DNA from: an uncultured Lachnospiraceae bacterium
GTDB taxonomy: Bacteria > Bacillota > Clostridia > Lachnospirales > Lachnospiraceae
Length of the DNA: 59,917 bases
Direction of reading: 5' to 3'
Assembly: GCA_947632555.1 (NCBI GenBank)
Contig: CANRPU010000015.1
Coordinates: forward strand, 1 to 59,917
Position 1 is the first letter of the stretch. The number at the start of each line of letters is the position of its first letter. Both the position numbers and the translations under genes were made by a program. Below the pieces are notes generated by a model that was given only the letters and a program-made list of their open reading frames with translations, was not told where the DNA came from and ran no database searches. This document shows, piece by piece, positions 49,341 to 57,637 of the stretch.

Positions 49341-51989
49341 TTGGAAAATACGGATTTAGGTATTTTAAAAAAAATATGGGCCAAGTCTGCGCCTTTTCAG
49401 TCTATAATAGCGCATTCGTTCAATACGGCGGCTGTTGCCCGGGGACTGTTGACAGAGGGAACACTTCACCCTGTCTTATCGGACTTATCCTTATGGATTT
49501 TTAGAGATCAGTCTGAAGAACATAAGGATGCGGCACGCAGTCTGATGGAATATCTGGCTGCTTTACACGATATAGGAAAAATTCACCCTGCCTTTTTGAT
49601 CACGGAAGATAAAAAAGGCGTGTGCGAATTACTGGAGAGCACACAGTTAGTGGAGGATTATCACGATGAAATTAAAAGTTTCCGGCATGAGAAATATTCC
49701 AAAACCATATTAGAGCGTATTTGGAAAGCTAAAAAACGATTTGAAAATGAGGATAAGAACGATAGTACCGTTCGGTATTTTTCTGATCTGGAATCATTGC
49801 ATCACCAGGGAAAAAGCGGACAAGGAAGGGAAATACCGGATGAAAAGGTAAGGGGGCTCTGGCAGCGGCAGCAGGATGTTTTGGAAGAGGTGGTATTTGA
49901 ACTCTTTCGGCCTCCCAGCGTTACGGTAAACAGCAAAGTGACCGGTCATGTTTCAGCCATATGTATGCAGATGCTCGGTACGATCATTTTATCGGATTGG
50001 CTGGCGTCAAGCGCTGCCTTTTCGGAAGAAGAACTGAAAGACGGAGAAGATCTCAGTGAATATTATTTCAGGCTTACCGAAAAATCCTTCAGCCTGATAA
50101 AGGGATCACGAGTATTACGGACGGAACTTCCGGCGGGAACTTTTTTCCCTGAAATATGGACGGGCATCCCACGGGAAAAGATGCGCTCCCTGCAGAAGGT
50201 CACAGAGGAGCTGATGGCGGATGAGAAAAAACCCCTTCTTTTTATCATAGAGGCGCCTATGGGGGAGGGAAAAACAGAAGCCGGAACCTATGCCGCGTTT
50301 CAGATGGGGCGGTACTACAGAAAAGAAGGATTTTATATCGCCATGCCCACATCCGCTACCGCGGATCAGATGTATCATAGGATGCGTGATCTGATGAAAT
50401 CTTTGTTTCCGGATAAGGAAGTAAGATTGCTTCATTCGCTTGCCTGGCTGACTGACAGGGATACGCGGGAAGAAGGAGAATTTGATCTGGAAGACAGGGA
50501 GTGCGCGATGAAATGGACACAGCCACTCCGCAGGGGGCTGCTGGAGGGATATTCGGTAGGGACGATCGACCAGGCCCTGATGGCGGCGTTGTATGTGAAA
50601 TATGGTGCTGTCAGACTTCTGGGGATCGGGTGTAAAACATTAATTTTAGATGAGGTGCATGCCTATGACGCGTACATGGAGGATATCCTTATAAAATTAT
50701 TGGCGTGGTGCCGGGAATTGAGAGTGCCGGTGGTCATACTTTCCGCCACGCTGCCAAATGTGACGAAAAAGGAAATATTAAAAGTGTATGGGATCGAATA
50801 CCAAAAGGAGGAGAAAGAATATCCTGCAGTCACTTCCGTGTTTGAGGACGGGAAGTATGCCACAACGCGAATCCCCGATGTATCAAGCAAAAAAACCGTA
50901 CAGATCGAGCTCGCGCGGGAATTGAACATAATGGAAGCGGTTAGTCTGCGCGCGGTCCGCATGGTGGAGAAGGGTGGCTGTGTCTGCGTTCTGGTCAATA
51001 CGGTGGGAACGGCTCAGAAATTGTATGAAACAATAAAAAGAAACAAGCCTGAAGAACTGCGGCTCTATTTGTTCCATGCCGCGTATGCCGTAAGAAGGCG
51101 TCAGCAAATCGAAGAAGAGATCGTAAGATTATTTGGAAAAGATAAAACAGAACGCCCCGCGAAGGCCATTTTGATCGCCACGCAGGTAGTGGAACAATCG
51201 ATTGACGTGGATTTTGATAGCATTATAACGGAGATCGCCCCCATCGATCTGTTGCTGCAGCGTATGGGACGTATTTTCCGTCATGATGATACGCCGCGGC
51301 CCAGTTCCTGTATGTTTCCCAGAATGACAGTTCTGATACCGGAAGAGGGAGCGGATTATGGATTGAGCGGGATCGTATATCCCAGAATACTGCTGGATAT
51401 GACATGGCAGTATTTGACTTTGCATTCTCAAATACACTGCCCGGAATCCATTCAGGAGGCGGTAGAGAGCGTGTATGCGGAAAACGCGGGCGTGAGGATA
51501 AACCTGGAAGAATGGATGGCGTACCGGATGGATGTGGGAATGAAACATTCTCAAGCAAAAATTCAGGAATTGCCAGCTCCGAGTAATAAATTTAAGATAT
51601 ACAAAACGGTCAACCGGATAGAAGATCTGTTTGATGACGGAGAAAGTAATAGCTTTCTTTCCGCGAAAACCCGGCTGATCGAACCAACCCTGCAGATCGC
51701 GATCGTTCCTCCGGAAATATATGATAAGGCGGTGAAGGCTCTGCAGCCGTCAAAGGAGCTCGCGAAAGAAGTGTATCGGTATTCCGTGTCGGTGGCGGAG
51801 CGGAGGGTGAAAAAATTTTATCCTGAATTTCAGAAGGCCAAAGTACTGCAGGGGAACGGACTGCTGAAAAATATCTTGATCTTTCCGGGAGAAGCGGGAA
51901 GCGTGAAGATAAGGGAAGATGTTGTTTTTGAATTAGGAGATGAACTGGGATTTATAATTCGGGAGGATGAGAATATTGATACATTTTGA
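49341..51989 (+). CDS. cas3: CRISPR-associated helicase-nuclease Cas3 (type I-E)
   Basis: Cas3 is the nuclease-helicase that degrades DNA bound by Cascade. From TTG 49341 it has 882 residues. The HD nuclease domain is at the N-terminus, with IIAHSFNTAAV (H25) and LHDIGKIHP (H76, D77). The helicase has Walker A APMGEGKTEAGT (about residue 306), DEVH at 437-440, LSATLPN and, in the second lobe, ATQVVEQSIDVDFD and LLQRMGRIFRHD. No ATG is available near the HD domain. TTG 49341 has GGAG 5 nt upstream, and in-frame codons further upstream run through the crRNA-like element. The 3' end overlaps cse1 by 23 bp, so the operon is compact. Confidence 0.93.
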   Translation: MENTDLGILKKIWAKSAPFQSIIAHSFNTAAVARGLLTEGTLHPVLSDLSLWIFRDQSEEHKDAARSLMEYLAALHDIGKIHPAFLITEDKKGVCELLESTQLVEDYHDEIKSFRHEKYSKTILERIWKAKKRFENEDKNDSTVRYFSDLESLHHQGKSGQGREIPDEKVRGLWQRQQDVLEEVVFELFRPPSVTVNSKVTGHVSAICMQMLGTIILSDWLASSAAFSEEELKDGEDLSEYYFRLTEKSFSLIKGSRVLRTELPAGTFFPEIWTGIPREKMRSLQKVTEELMADEKKPLLFIIEAPMGEGKTEAGTYAAFQMGRYYRKEGFYIAMPTSATADQMYHRMRDLMKSLFPDKEVRLLHSLAWLTDRDTREEGEFDLEDRECAMKWTQPLRRGLLEGYSVGTIDQALMAALYVKYGAVRLLGIGCKTLILDEVHAYDAYMEDILIKLLAWCRELRVPVVILSATLPNVTKKEILKVYGIEYQKEEKEYPAVTSVFEDGKYATTRIPDVSSKKTVQIELARELNIMEAVSLRAVRMVEKGGCVCVLVNTVGTAQKLYETIKRNKPEELRLYLFHAAYAVRRRQQIEEEIVRLFGKDKTERPAKAILIATQVVEQSIDVDFDSIITEIAPIDLLLQRMGRIFRHDDTPRPSSCMFPRMTVLIPEEGADYGLSGIVYPRILLDMTWQYLTLHSQIHCPESIQEAVESVYAENAGVRINLEEWMAYRMDVGMKHSQAKIQELPAPSNKFKIYKTVNRIEDLFDDGESNSFLSAKTRLIEPTLQIAIVPPEIYDKAVKALQPSKELAKEVYRYSVSVAERRVKKFYPEFQKAKVLQGNGLLKNILIFPGEAGSVKIREDVVFELGDELGFIIREDENIDTF

Positions 51990-53427
51990 TGTGCTGACAG
52001 AACCCTGGATTTCTGTGATCGACCTTCAGGGCAATAAAAGGGAACTGGGCGTTCTGGAATTGCTGGAGCAGGCGCCGCGGCTGAAAGAGATAGCGGATCC
52101 GGTCATTACATATGAATATGGGATCTTCCGCTTTTTATGTACATTCCTGATGGATGCGTATCGTCCAAGAGAATGGAGCGACCTGGAGGAAGTTTATCAG
52201 TCCGGAAAGTTCGATATGCGGCTTATCCGGGATTATGTGGCAGTCTGTAAAGAGGAGGGAGCTTCTTTTGACTTGTTTGATAAGGAACGTCCCTTTTTGC
52301 AGGCAGGATTTGACGAGAAATATGATAAAAAGCTGGTTTCGGTAGCGGCGCTTAATATTGCGCTGCCAAGTGGAAATAATCATGTGCATTTTGATCATCG
52401 TCTGGAAGAGGAGCAGGTGATGACCTGCGCCGAAGCTGCCAAAGGGCTTTGCGCGATCAATTTATTCTGCACCGCGGGAGTACGGGGTTATCCGTCTACC
52501 GTCAACGGGGCGCCGCCCATTTACTTTATACTGGACGATAAGACACTGTTTGGCAGTCTGGTATATTCCATGATCGCCGAAGATGAAGCGGGGAATATGT
52601 CATACAGTGATCCGCCGCCCGTCTGGAGATGTAAAGCGGAAATTGTACCTCAGGAAAAGGAAACGGATACTTCGGTCTTGTATGGAATGATGTATCCCTG
52701 CAGAAGGATCCTGCTGAAACCAGAAGAAGATGGAAATATTGTCAAAATGTTTCTGAGCCAGGGAAAAAATTATGTGGCCTATGATGCCTGGCGTGATCCG
52801 CATGTGTCCTATTTGCTTGGAGAGAAAGGAAGAGTGTCCCTGAAATCCAGCATGGAAAAAGAACCATGGAGAAATATCATATCCATCATGGCCCAAAAAG
52901 ATACGGCGCTGACTTTTGTAAGGAGGATCGTGGAAGAAAATCTGCTGGATGACATCGCGTTAAAAGCATACTGTGTCACTACGAGTCAGGCAAATTACCT
53001 GGACATGCAGAAGAGCCGGCTGCGGATGCCCCGCAGCATCGCGGAAAGCGAGATAAAGAGCGCGCGTATACAGGAGTTGATCCAGGAAATAGAAAAAATG
53101 AGCAGGATCCTGGGAAGATCGTTAAATGAATGCTATGAATATTCTAAGAAAGAAATCAGGAACATGATCCAGTCGGTACAGGCAGACTTTTTTGATCAGT
53201 GCAGAGATTATCTGCTGCGGGATATATTTGCCGAAATGGCCGGAATCCCGGACAAAGAAGCTTCACGCTGTAAGGAGGCCCATGTGAGAACACTGAGAAA
53301 GAGTTGTCTGAAGACCTTTGATCACGCGGTTGGAGCAATGATGTCCACTGGCTCTGAACTGGTGAGAATACAGAAAAAGAGAAAAGCGCTACTGGAAATG
53401 TTATACGCGGAAAACAGAAAGGAGTGA
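51967..53427 (+). CDS. cse1: Cascade large subunit Cse1 (CasA, Cas8e)
   Basis: This 486-residue protein is the type I-E large subunit, which reads the PAM and recruits Cas3. The N-terminal FDVLTEPWISVIDLQGNKRELGVLELL is a family hallmark, followed by FDLFDKERPFLQAGF. GVRGYPSTVNGAPPIYF is the conserved middle block and VWRCKAEIVPQE follows. The C-terminal part is a helical bundle. It overlaps cas3 by 23 bp. The PAM preference of this variant is not predictable by eye, which matters for the AAG interpretation at 49185. Confidence 0.92.
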   Translation: MRILIHFDVLTEPWISVIDLQGNKRELGVLELLEQAPRLKEIADPVITYEYGIFRFLCTFLMDAYRPREWSDLEEVYQSGKFDMRLIRDYVAVCKEEGASFDLFDKERPFLQAGFDEKYDKKLVSVAALNIALPSGNNHVHFDHRLEEEQVMTCAEAAKGLCAINLFCTAGVRGYPSTVNGAPPIYFILDDKTLFGSLVYSMIAEDEAGNMSYSDPPPVWRCKAEIVPQEKETDTSVLYGMMYPCRRILLKPEEDGNIVKMFLSQGKNYVAYDAWRDPHVSYLLGEKGRVSLKSSMEKEPWRNIISIMAQKDTALTFVRRIVEENLLDDIALKAYCVTTSQANYLDMQKSRLRMPRSIAESEIKSARIQELIQEIEKMSRILGRSLNECYEYSKKEIRNMIQSVQADFFDQCRDYLLRDIFAEMAGIPDKEASRCKEAHVRTLRKSCLKTFDHAVGAMMSTGSELVRIQKKRKALLEMLYAENRKE

Positions 53428-53434
53428 GGGATAC

Positions 53435-54007
53435 GTGAGTAAAAGCGAGGAACGAAGAGAGCGTATTGCCGCTTTTTTGAAAAGAGTGGATGCGCTTTCG
53501 GATTCAGAGAGGACTGTTCTCAGGAAAAGCGGAGGAAGGCTTTTAAAAGATGCTGATGCCGCGGCGCTGATGGTGTTTTATAAGGCGTTGGGAAATTTTG
53601 AAGAGCCTGCTTTTCAGGACAGAATGTTTCCGATTGCCTGCATGTATTGTATGTGGGATAAAGAAACTGCGCAGGAAGATCAGACGCCGCTGGCGGCTGC
53701 CATGGGGCAGTACGCGTCAGAAAAAAGACGGAGGGAGGGTTCGGTGAAATGGAATGAAAGCGAGAAGACCGATCCTATGGAGAGAAGACTGATCAAACTA
53801 TTAGATCAACGCTGGGATACAGATGGAATGCTTTGCCTCAGTGTATGGCGAATGGTGAAAATGCTGAAAAATGAAGGCAAAGTAATAAATATGGTATTTC
53901 TGGGAGAAGATTTCTGCCTGTGGAACGCCGGCAGTAAAAGTGTGCAGTGCCGCTGGGCAGAGGAATTTTATAGAGCCAATAAGGAGGAAGAAAAAAATGT
54001 TGATTGA
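53435..54007 (+). CDS. cse2: Cascade small subunit Cse2 (CasB, Cas11e)
   Basis: This 190-residue helical protein starts at GTG 53435 behind GGAGTGAGGGA. Two Cse2 copies form the belly of Cascade and steady the R-loop. Weak but consistent family features are its length, RIAAFLKRVDAL, ADAAALMVFYKALG and AMGQYASEKRR, and RLIKLLDQRWDTDGMLCLSVWRMVKML with conserved basic residues. The stop overlaps the cas7 start by 11 bp. The assignment rests mainly on order and helical pattern. Confidence 0.88.
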   Translation: MSKSEERRERIAAFLKRVDALSDSERTVLRKSGGRLLKDADAAALMVFYKALGNFEEPAFQDRMFPIACMYCMWDKETAQEDQTPLAAAMGQYASEKRRREGSVKWNESEKTDPMERRLIKLLDQRWDTDGMLCLSVWRMVKMLKNEGKVINMVFLGEDFCLWNAGSKSVQCRWAEEFYRANKEEEKNVD

Positions 54008-55133
54008 GATTCATATGCTGAAAAACTATCCACCGACCAACCTGAACCGGGATGATCTGGGAACTCCCAAAACCTGTTTTTTCGGAGGGACCAACCGAAG
54101 CAGGATATCAAGTCAGTGTCTGAAGCGGAGCTGGCGTAAAAGCATGGCTTTTGAGGAAAGCGTAGGAAGAGAGAATCTCGGAGTACGAACGAGAAAAATG
54201 CCATTGCTCGTGAAAGAAAAGCTGATGGAAATGGGAGTGGCGGAAGAGATCGCCCAAAAGATCCTCCCGCAGCTGTCCGCTATTGGGAATACTTCTGAAA
54301 AACCTTATAAGGATCCGACCAAAACGGCGCAGATCGCTATATATTCCCGCAGGGACATAGAGGATATCGCGAAGGTGGTAAAGCAGGAGATTGATGCATG
54401 CGGTGAAAGCAAAGATGTGGAAAAGATCAAGGCCAAAATGATCCAGGAAAAGATTTCTGATGCGAAGATAAGACCTATTTCACTGGATATCGCTCTGTTT
54501 GGAAGAATGGTCACCACGGATGCGTTCCGTGACGTTGAGGCCGCCGTACAGGTGGCGCACGCTCTGTCCACCAACAGGGTGATAATGGAATCAGATTATT
54601 TTACGGCAATGGATGACCTGGTATCAGGAAAAAGTCAGGATGACGCGGGAGCGGCTATGATCGACAATACGGAGTATAACTCTTCCTGCTATTATATATA
54701 TGCATCCATTGATACGGATATTTTGGAGGAAAATTTAAGAGGCCTGGATAACGCGCGGGAACTGAAATCTATGGCTGTCACCGGAATGCTGGAGGCAATG
54801 GCGTATTCAGATCCCAGCGGCAAGCAGCACGCGTTTGCCGGACATATTCTTCCCTCCGCGGTCATTGTTGAGTGTAAGGACAAAAAAGTGCCGGTTAGTT
54901 ATACTAATGCTTTTGCCAGTGCTGTTTATCCTGATGAAAAAGGAGATATTATACGCAAAAGTATTATGGCGCTGCTGGAAGAGCAAAAGACGATAAAGAA
55001 AGATTTCTCTCTTCCTGTAAAAGCGACACTGACTTTTTGTTCCTCGAGATACAGTGATATCCTGGAACAGGAAGATATCCAGGTATGTCATAACTATGAA
55101 GAATTAGTCAAAAATACAGTCGCGTTATTATAG
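53997..55133 (+). CDS. cas7: Cascade backbone subunit Cas7e (Cse4, CasC)
   Basis: This 378-residue RAMP protein forms the six-copy backbone that holds the guide and inserts a thumb every sixth base. The start at ATG 53997 follows AAGGAGG. The N-terminus IEIHMLKNYPPTNLNRDDLGTPK and GGTNRSRISSQCLKRSWR are family signatures; PISLDIALFGRMVTTDAF and VQVAHALSTNR also fit. Because Cas7 causes base flipping at every sixth position, mismatches at 6 and 12 in the predicted self-target should be tolerated. It overlaps cse2 by 11 bp and is followed 11 bp later by cas5. Confidence 0.93.
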   Translation: MLIEIHMLKNYPPTNLNRDDLGTPKTCFFGGTNRSRISSQCLKRSWRKSMAFEESVGRENLGVRTRKMPLLVKEKLMEMGVAEEIAQKILPQLSAIGNTSEKPYKDPTKTAQIAIYSRRDIEDIAKVVKQEIDACGESKDVEKIKAKMIQEKISDAKIRPISLDIALFGRMVTTDAFRDVEAAVQVAHALSTNRVIMESDYFTAMDDLVSGKSQDDAGAAMIDNTEYNSSCYYIYASIDTDILEENLRGLDNARELKSMAVTGMLEAMAYSDPSGKQHAFAGHILPSAVIVECKDKKVPVSYTNAFASAVYPDEKGDIIRKSIMALLEEQKTIKKDFSLPVKATLTFCSSRYSDILEQEDIQVCHNYEELVKNTVALL

Positions 55134-55144
55134 GGGGCGGACCC

Positions 55145-55825
55145 ATGGCAGAGGTATGTATTATTCTTTTACAACTGGAAGGAGCATTGCAGAGTTGGGG
55201 AGAACATTCCCGGTTTGACTATCGGGACAGCGCGGCGCTTCCAACGAAATCCGCTATTGTGGGCATGATCGGATGCGCGATGGGACTGCGGCGTGGAGAT
55301 GAGGACTTGGAGCGGATATCCCAAAATATCCGATTGGCAGTACGCTGTGACAGGCCCGGGAAAATGTACATAGACTATCATACGGTTACAGCGGAGAAAA
55401 AAATATTGAACGCCGCGGGAAATCCCAGGTGTGATACGATCGTGACGCATAGGACTTATCTGCAGGATGCCGCTTTTCTGGCGGCAGTTCAGACAGATCC
55501 GGAATTGGCTGAAAAAATAGTCCGCGCGTTTCAGGCACCCCGCTGGCCGATATATCTGGGGCGTAAGTGCTGTATACCGAGCGTTCCGGTATTTAAAAGG
55601 ATGGCGGAAGAGTATCATTCCCTGGAAGAGGCGATGATATCGGAACCTTTATTGGATTCTTGCCAAAAACGCGGCTTAGGACCGGAAAAGGTGTTCTATG
55701 AAATGGACAGTATGGATGGAAGTGGATATGACCGAACGGATGAATTGGTCAATGCCCAAAAACGTTGTTTCGCTCCCAGAAAAGTGAGATTGGTATGCAA
55801 GGAGGAACCCCATGTATCTGAGTAA
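55145..55825 (+). CDS. cas5: Cascade subunit Cas5e (CasD)
   Basis: This 226-residue RAMP protein caps the 5' end of the crRNA handle. The N-terminal LLQLEGALQSWGEHSRFDYRD and TKSAIVGMIGCAMGLRRGD are typical of Cas5e, as is the HTVTAEKKILNAAG block with a THRTYLQDA strand and the YLGRKCCIPS segment near residue 140. It overlaps cas6e by 14 bp. It would bind the AUGAACCG handle of both array crRNAs and the crRNA-like regulator. Confidence 0.92.
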   Translation: MAEVCIILLQLEGALQSWGEHSRFDYRDSAALPTKSAIVGMIGCAMGLRRGDEDLERISQNIRLAVRCDRPGKMYIDYHTVTAEKKILNAAGNPRCDTIVTHRTYLQDAAFLAAVQTDPELAEKIVRAFQAPRWPIYLGRKCCIPSVPVFKRMAEEYHSLEEAMISEPLLDSCQKRGLGPEKVFYEMDSMDGSGYDRTDELVNAQKRCFAPRKVRLVCKEEPHVSE

Positions 55826-56411
55826 GTTTGTGATAAACAGAGAGAATCCTTCCGCGCGGCAGGCTATGTGTAATGTTCAGGATTTCCATAGAAATCTTAT
55901 GGCGAGATTTCAAACAACACGCCAACAGTCCGGCGTTTTATATCGGATAGACTGGTCAAAGCAGAATCCTTTTGTATATGTTTTATCCAGTGTGATGCCA
56001 AAAGAGATAACGCGGAAGGATATGAAATTGATAGGATGCCGGCAGATTGATTTCATGCTGCGGGATATACATGAAAACCAGCGATTCGGTTTTGATATCT
56101 GCGCGATACCTTCTAAAAAAATGCCGCAGGAGGGAAAAAAGAATGGATCGCGTATTACCCTGCGCTCAGAACCCGAAAGACTGGAATGGATGCGGAAAAA
56201 AGCAGCGCGGGGCGGCTTTCAGATCATAACGATACAGGAAGTCAACGCGGTAAAGACGTTTGGAAGTCATGGAAATAACGTCATGAAACTATGCGGTTAT
56301 CATTATCAAGGTCAGCTTGTGGTAGAAGATCCTGAAAAGTTTCGCAAGACTTTCTGCGAAGGGATAGGACCGGATAAGGCATATGGGTTTGGAATGTTAT
56401 TGCTGATATAG
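55812..56411 (+). CDS. cas6e: crRNA-processing endonuclease Cas6e (CasE)
   Basis: This 199-residue RAMP nuclease cuts the repeat RNA at the base of its stem and stays bound to the hairpin. H26 (in VQDFHRNL) sits exactly where the catalytic histidine of Cas6e lies in other species. The glycine-rich loop GIGPDKAYGFGMLLL closes the protein, and VQDFHRNLMARFQTTRQQSG is a conserved opening. Its substrate stem here is CCCCAC/GTGGGG followed by AUGAACCG. The rearranged stem of the regulator keeps the same geometry. It overlaps cas5 by 14 bp. Confidence 0.93.
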   Translation: MYLSKFVINRENPSARQAMCNVQDFHRNLMARFQTTRQQSGVLYRIDWSKQNPFVYVLSSVMPKEITRKDMKLIGCRQIDFMLRDIHENQRFGFDICAIPSKKMPQEGKKNGSRITLRSEPERLEWMRKKAARGGFQIITIQEVNAVKTFGSHGNNVMKLCGYHYQGQLVVEDPEKFRKTFCEGIGPDKAYGFGMLLLI

Positions 56412-56424
56412 CGGAGGCTTAAAT

Positions 56425-57342
56425 TTGAAAAAGGATTTGAAAGAACTTCCCAAACTGCGGGACAGTATCAGTTATATCTACATCGAGCATGCCCGGATTG
56501 AACAGGATGCCGCCGCGGTGATCTTTGAAGTGGATGATGGAAGGATACCGGTCCCGGTAGCTTCTTTGACCTGTCTTATGCTGGGACCGGGAACAACAAT
56601 TACGCATGCGGCGATCAAAACCATAGCGGAAAATGGCTGTCTGGTCGTATGGTGTGGTGAAAACGCGGCGCGATTTTACGCGAGCGGAATGGGAGAAACC
56701 AGAAGCGCCCGGAATATTCTGCTGCAGGCGGAACTGTGTATGGACCCGGATAAGCATCTTAATGTTGTCAGAAAAATGTATGAGATACGGTTTCCTGATA
56801 TGTCAACGCAGGGCATGACTTTAGAGCAGATCAGGGGTATGGAGGGGATACGTGTGCGTCAGGCATATCAGACGGCCTCCAGACAGTATGGGATACGGTG
56901 GCGCGCACGGGACTATAAACAAAATGACTGGAGCCAGGCGGATCCTGTTAATCGCGCATTGTCAGAAGCAAATGCCATTTTATATAGTTTATGCCAGGCT
57001 GCGATTATTTCTTTGGGGTATTCAACGGCGCTCGGTTTTATTCATACGGGGAAAATATTGTCTTTTGTGTATGATATTGCCGATCTTTATAAAGTAGAAA
57101 CTACCATTCCCGCGGCATTTGAAGCTGCAAGAGGGAACGAGCGGGAATTGTCCAAAAATGTGCGGCTGTATTGCCGCAGGTATTTTGCGGCCGCGGATAT
57201 TTTAAAAAGAATCGCAAAGGATATTGAAATGATATTTTCATTAAAAGGGTCAGAAAAAGATTTTTCAAAAGCAACCGGAGATATCTGGACGGCTGACGGA
57301 GATACGATAAGTGGAGGGGTTAATTATGGAAGGAGTGAATAA
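56425..57342 (+). CDS. cas1: CRISPR integrase Cas1 (type I-E)
   Basis: Cas1 integrates new spacers with Cas2. The 305-residue length equals that of E. coli Cas1. The catalytic set falls at E140 (GMEGIRVR), H207 (GFIHTGK) and D220 (VYDIADLYK), one residue off the E. coli E141/H208/D221. The start is TTG 56425 with GGAGG at 56413-56417. It ends at TAA 57340-57342, and cas2 follows in the same frame 3 bp later. Confidence 0.95.
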   Translation: MKKDLKELPKLRDSISYIYIEHARIEQDAAAVIFEVDDGRIPVPVASLTCLMLGPGTTITHAAIKTIAENGCLVVWCGENAARFYASGMGETRSARNILLQAELCMDPDKHLNVVRKMYEIRFPDMSTQGMTLEQIRGMEGIRVRQAYQTASRQYGIRWRARDYKQNDWSQADPVNRALSEANAILYSLCQAAIISLGYSTALGFIHTGKILSFVYDIADLYKVETTIPAAFEAARGNERELSKNVRLYCRRYFAAADILKRIAKDIEMIFSLKGSEKDFSKATGDIWTADGDTISGGVNYGRSE

Positions 57343-57345
57343 AAC

Positions 57346-57618
57346 ATCGTAATCTACATTATTGAATCGGCGCCGGAAAGTTTATATGGGGAACTGTCCC
57401 GTTGGATGATAGAACCAAAACATGGGGTATTTGTGGGAAATCTGAACGCGATGATCAGAGATAAATTGTGGGACAAGATTCAAAATGCCGGGGAAGAAAT
57501 AAACGCGGTCATGGTATTTAATTCTGATTCAGAGCAGGGATATTCCTTGAAAATGTATGGAAATCCGAGGAGGAAAGTGGTAGACATAGAAGGTGTCGAA
57601 CTGATAAAACTCCAGTAA
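57346..57618 (+). CDS. cas2: CRISPR-associated Cas2 (type I-E) with an apparent ATC start
   Basis: Cas2 bridges two Cas1 dimers. The frame directly after the cas1 stop encodes VIYIIESAPESLYGELSRW and then MIEPKHGVFVGNLNAMIRD, the normal Cas2e N-terminus and first helix; VVDIEGVELIKLQ closes it. There is no ATG, GTG or TTG before residue 21. The first Met codon (57406) would remove the first beta strand. AAGGAG at 57330-57335 is 10 nt before ATC 57346, so ATC is the best start (90 residues). A sequencing or assembly error, or a real rare start, are the alternatives. Confidence 0.8.
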   Translation: MVIYIIESAPESLYGELSRWMIEPKHGVFVGNLNAMIRDKLWDKIQNAGEEINAVMVFNSDSEQGYSLKMYGNPRRKVVDIEGVELIKLQ

Positions 57619-57637
57619 AATAAGCTTTTATGTTAGT

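Noticed and set aside
57406..57618. cas2 as a 70-residue protein from the first ATG
   Set aside because: That start removes the conserved first beta strand encoded immediately upstream; the ATC start with a good ribosome site is preferred.
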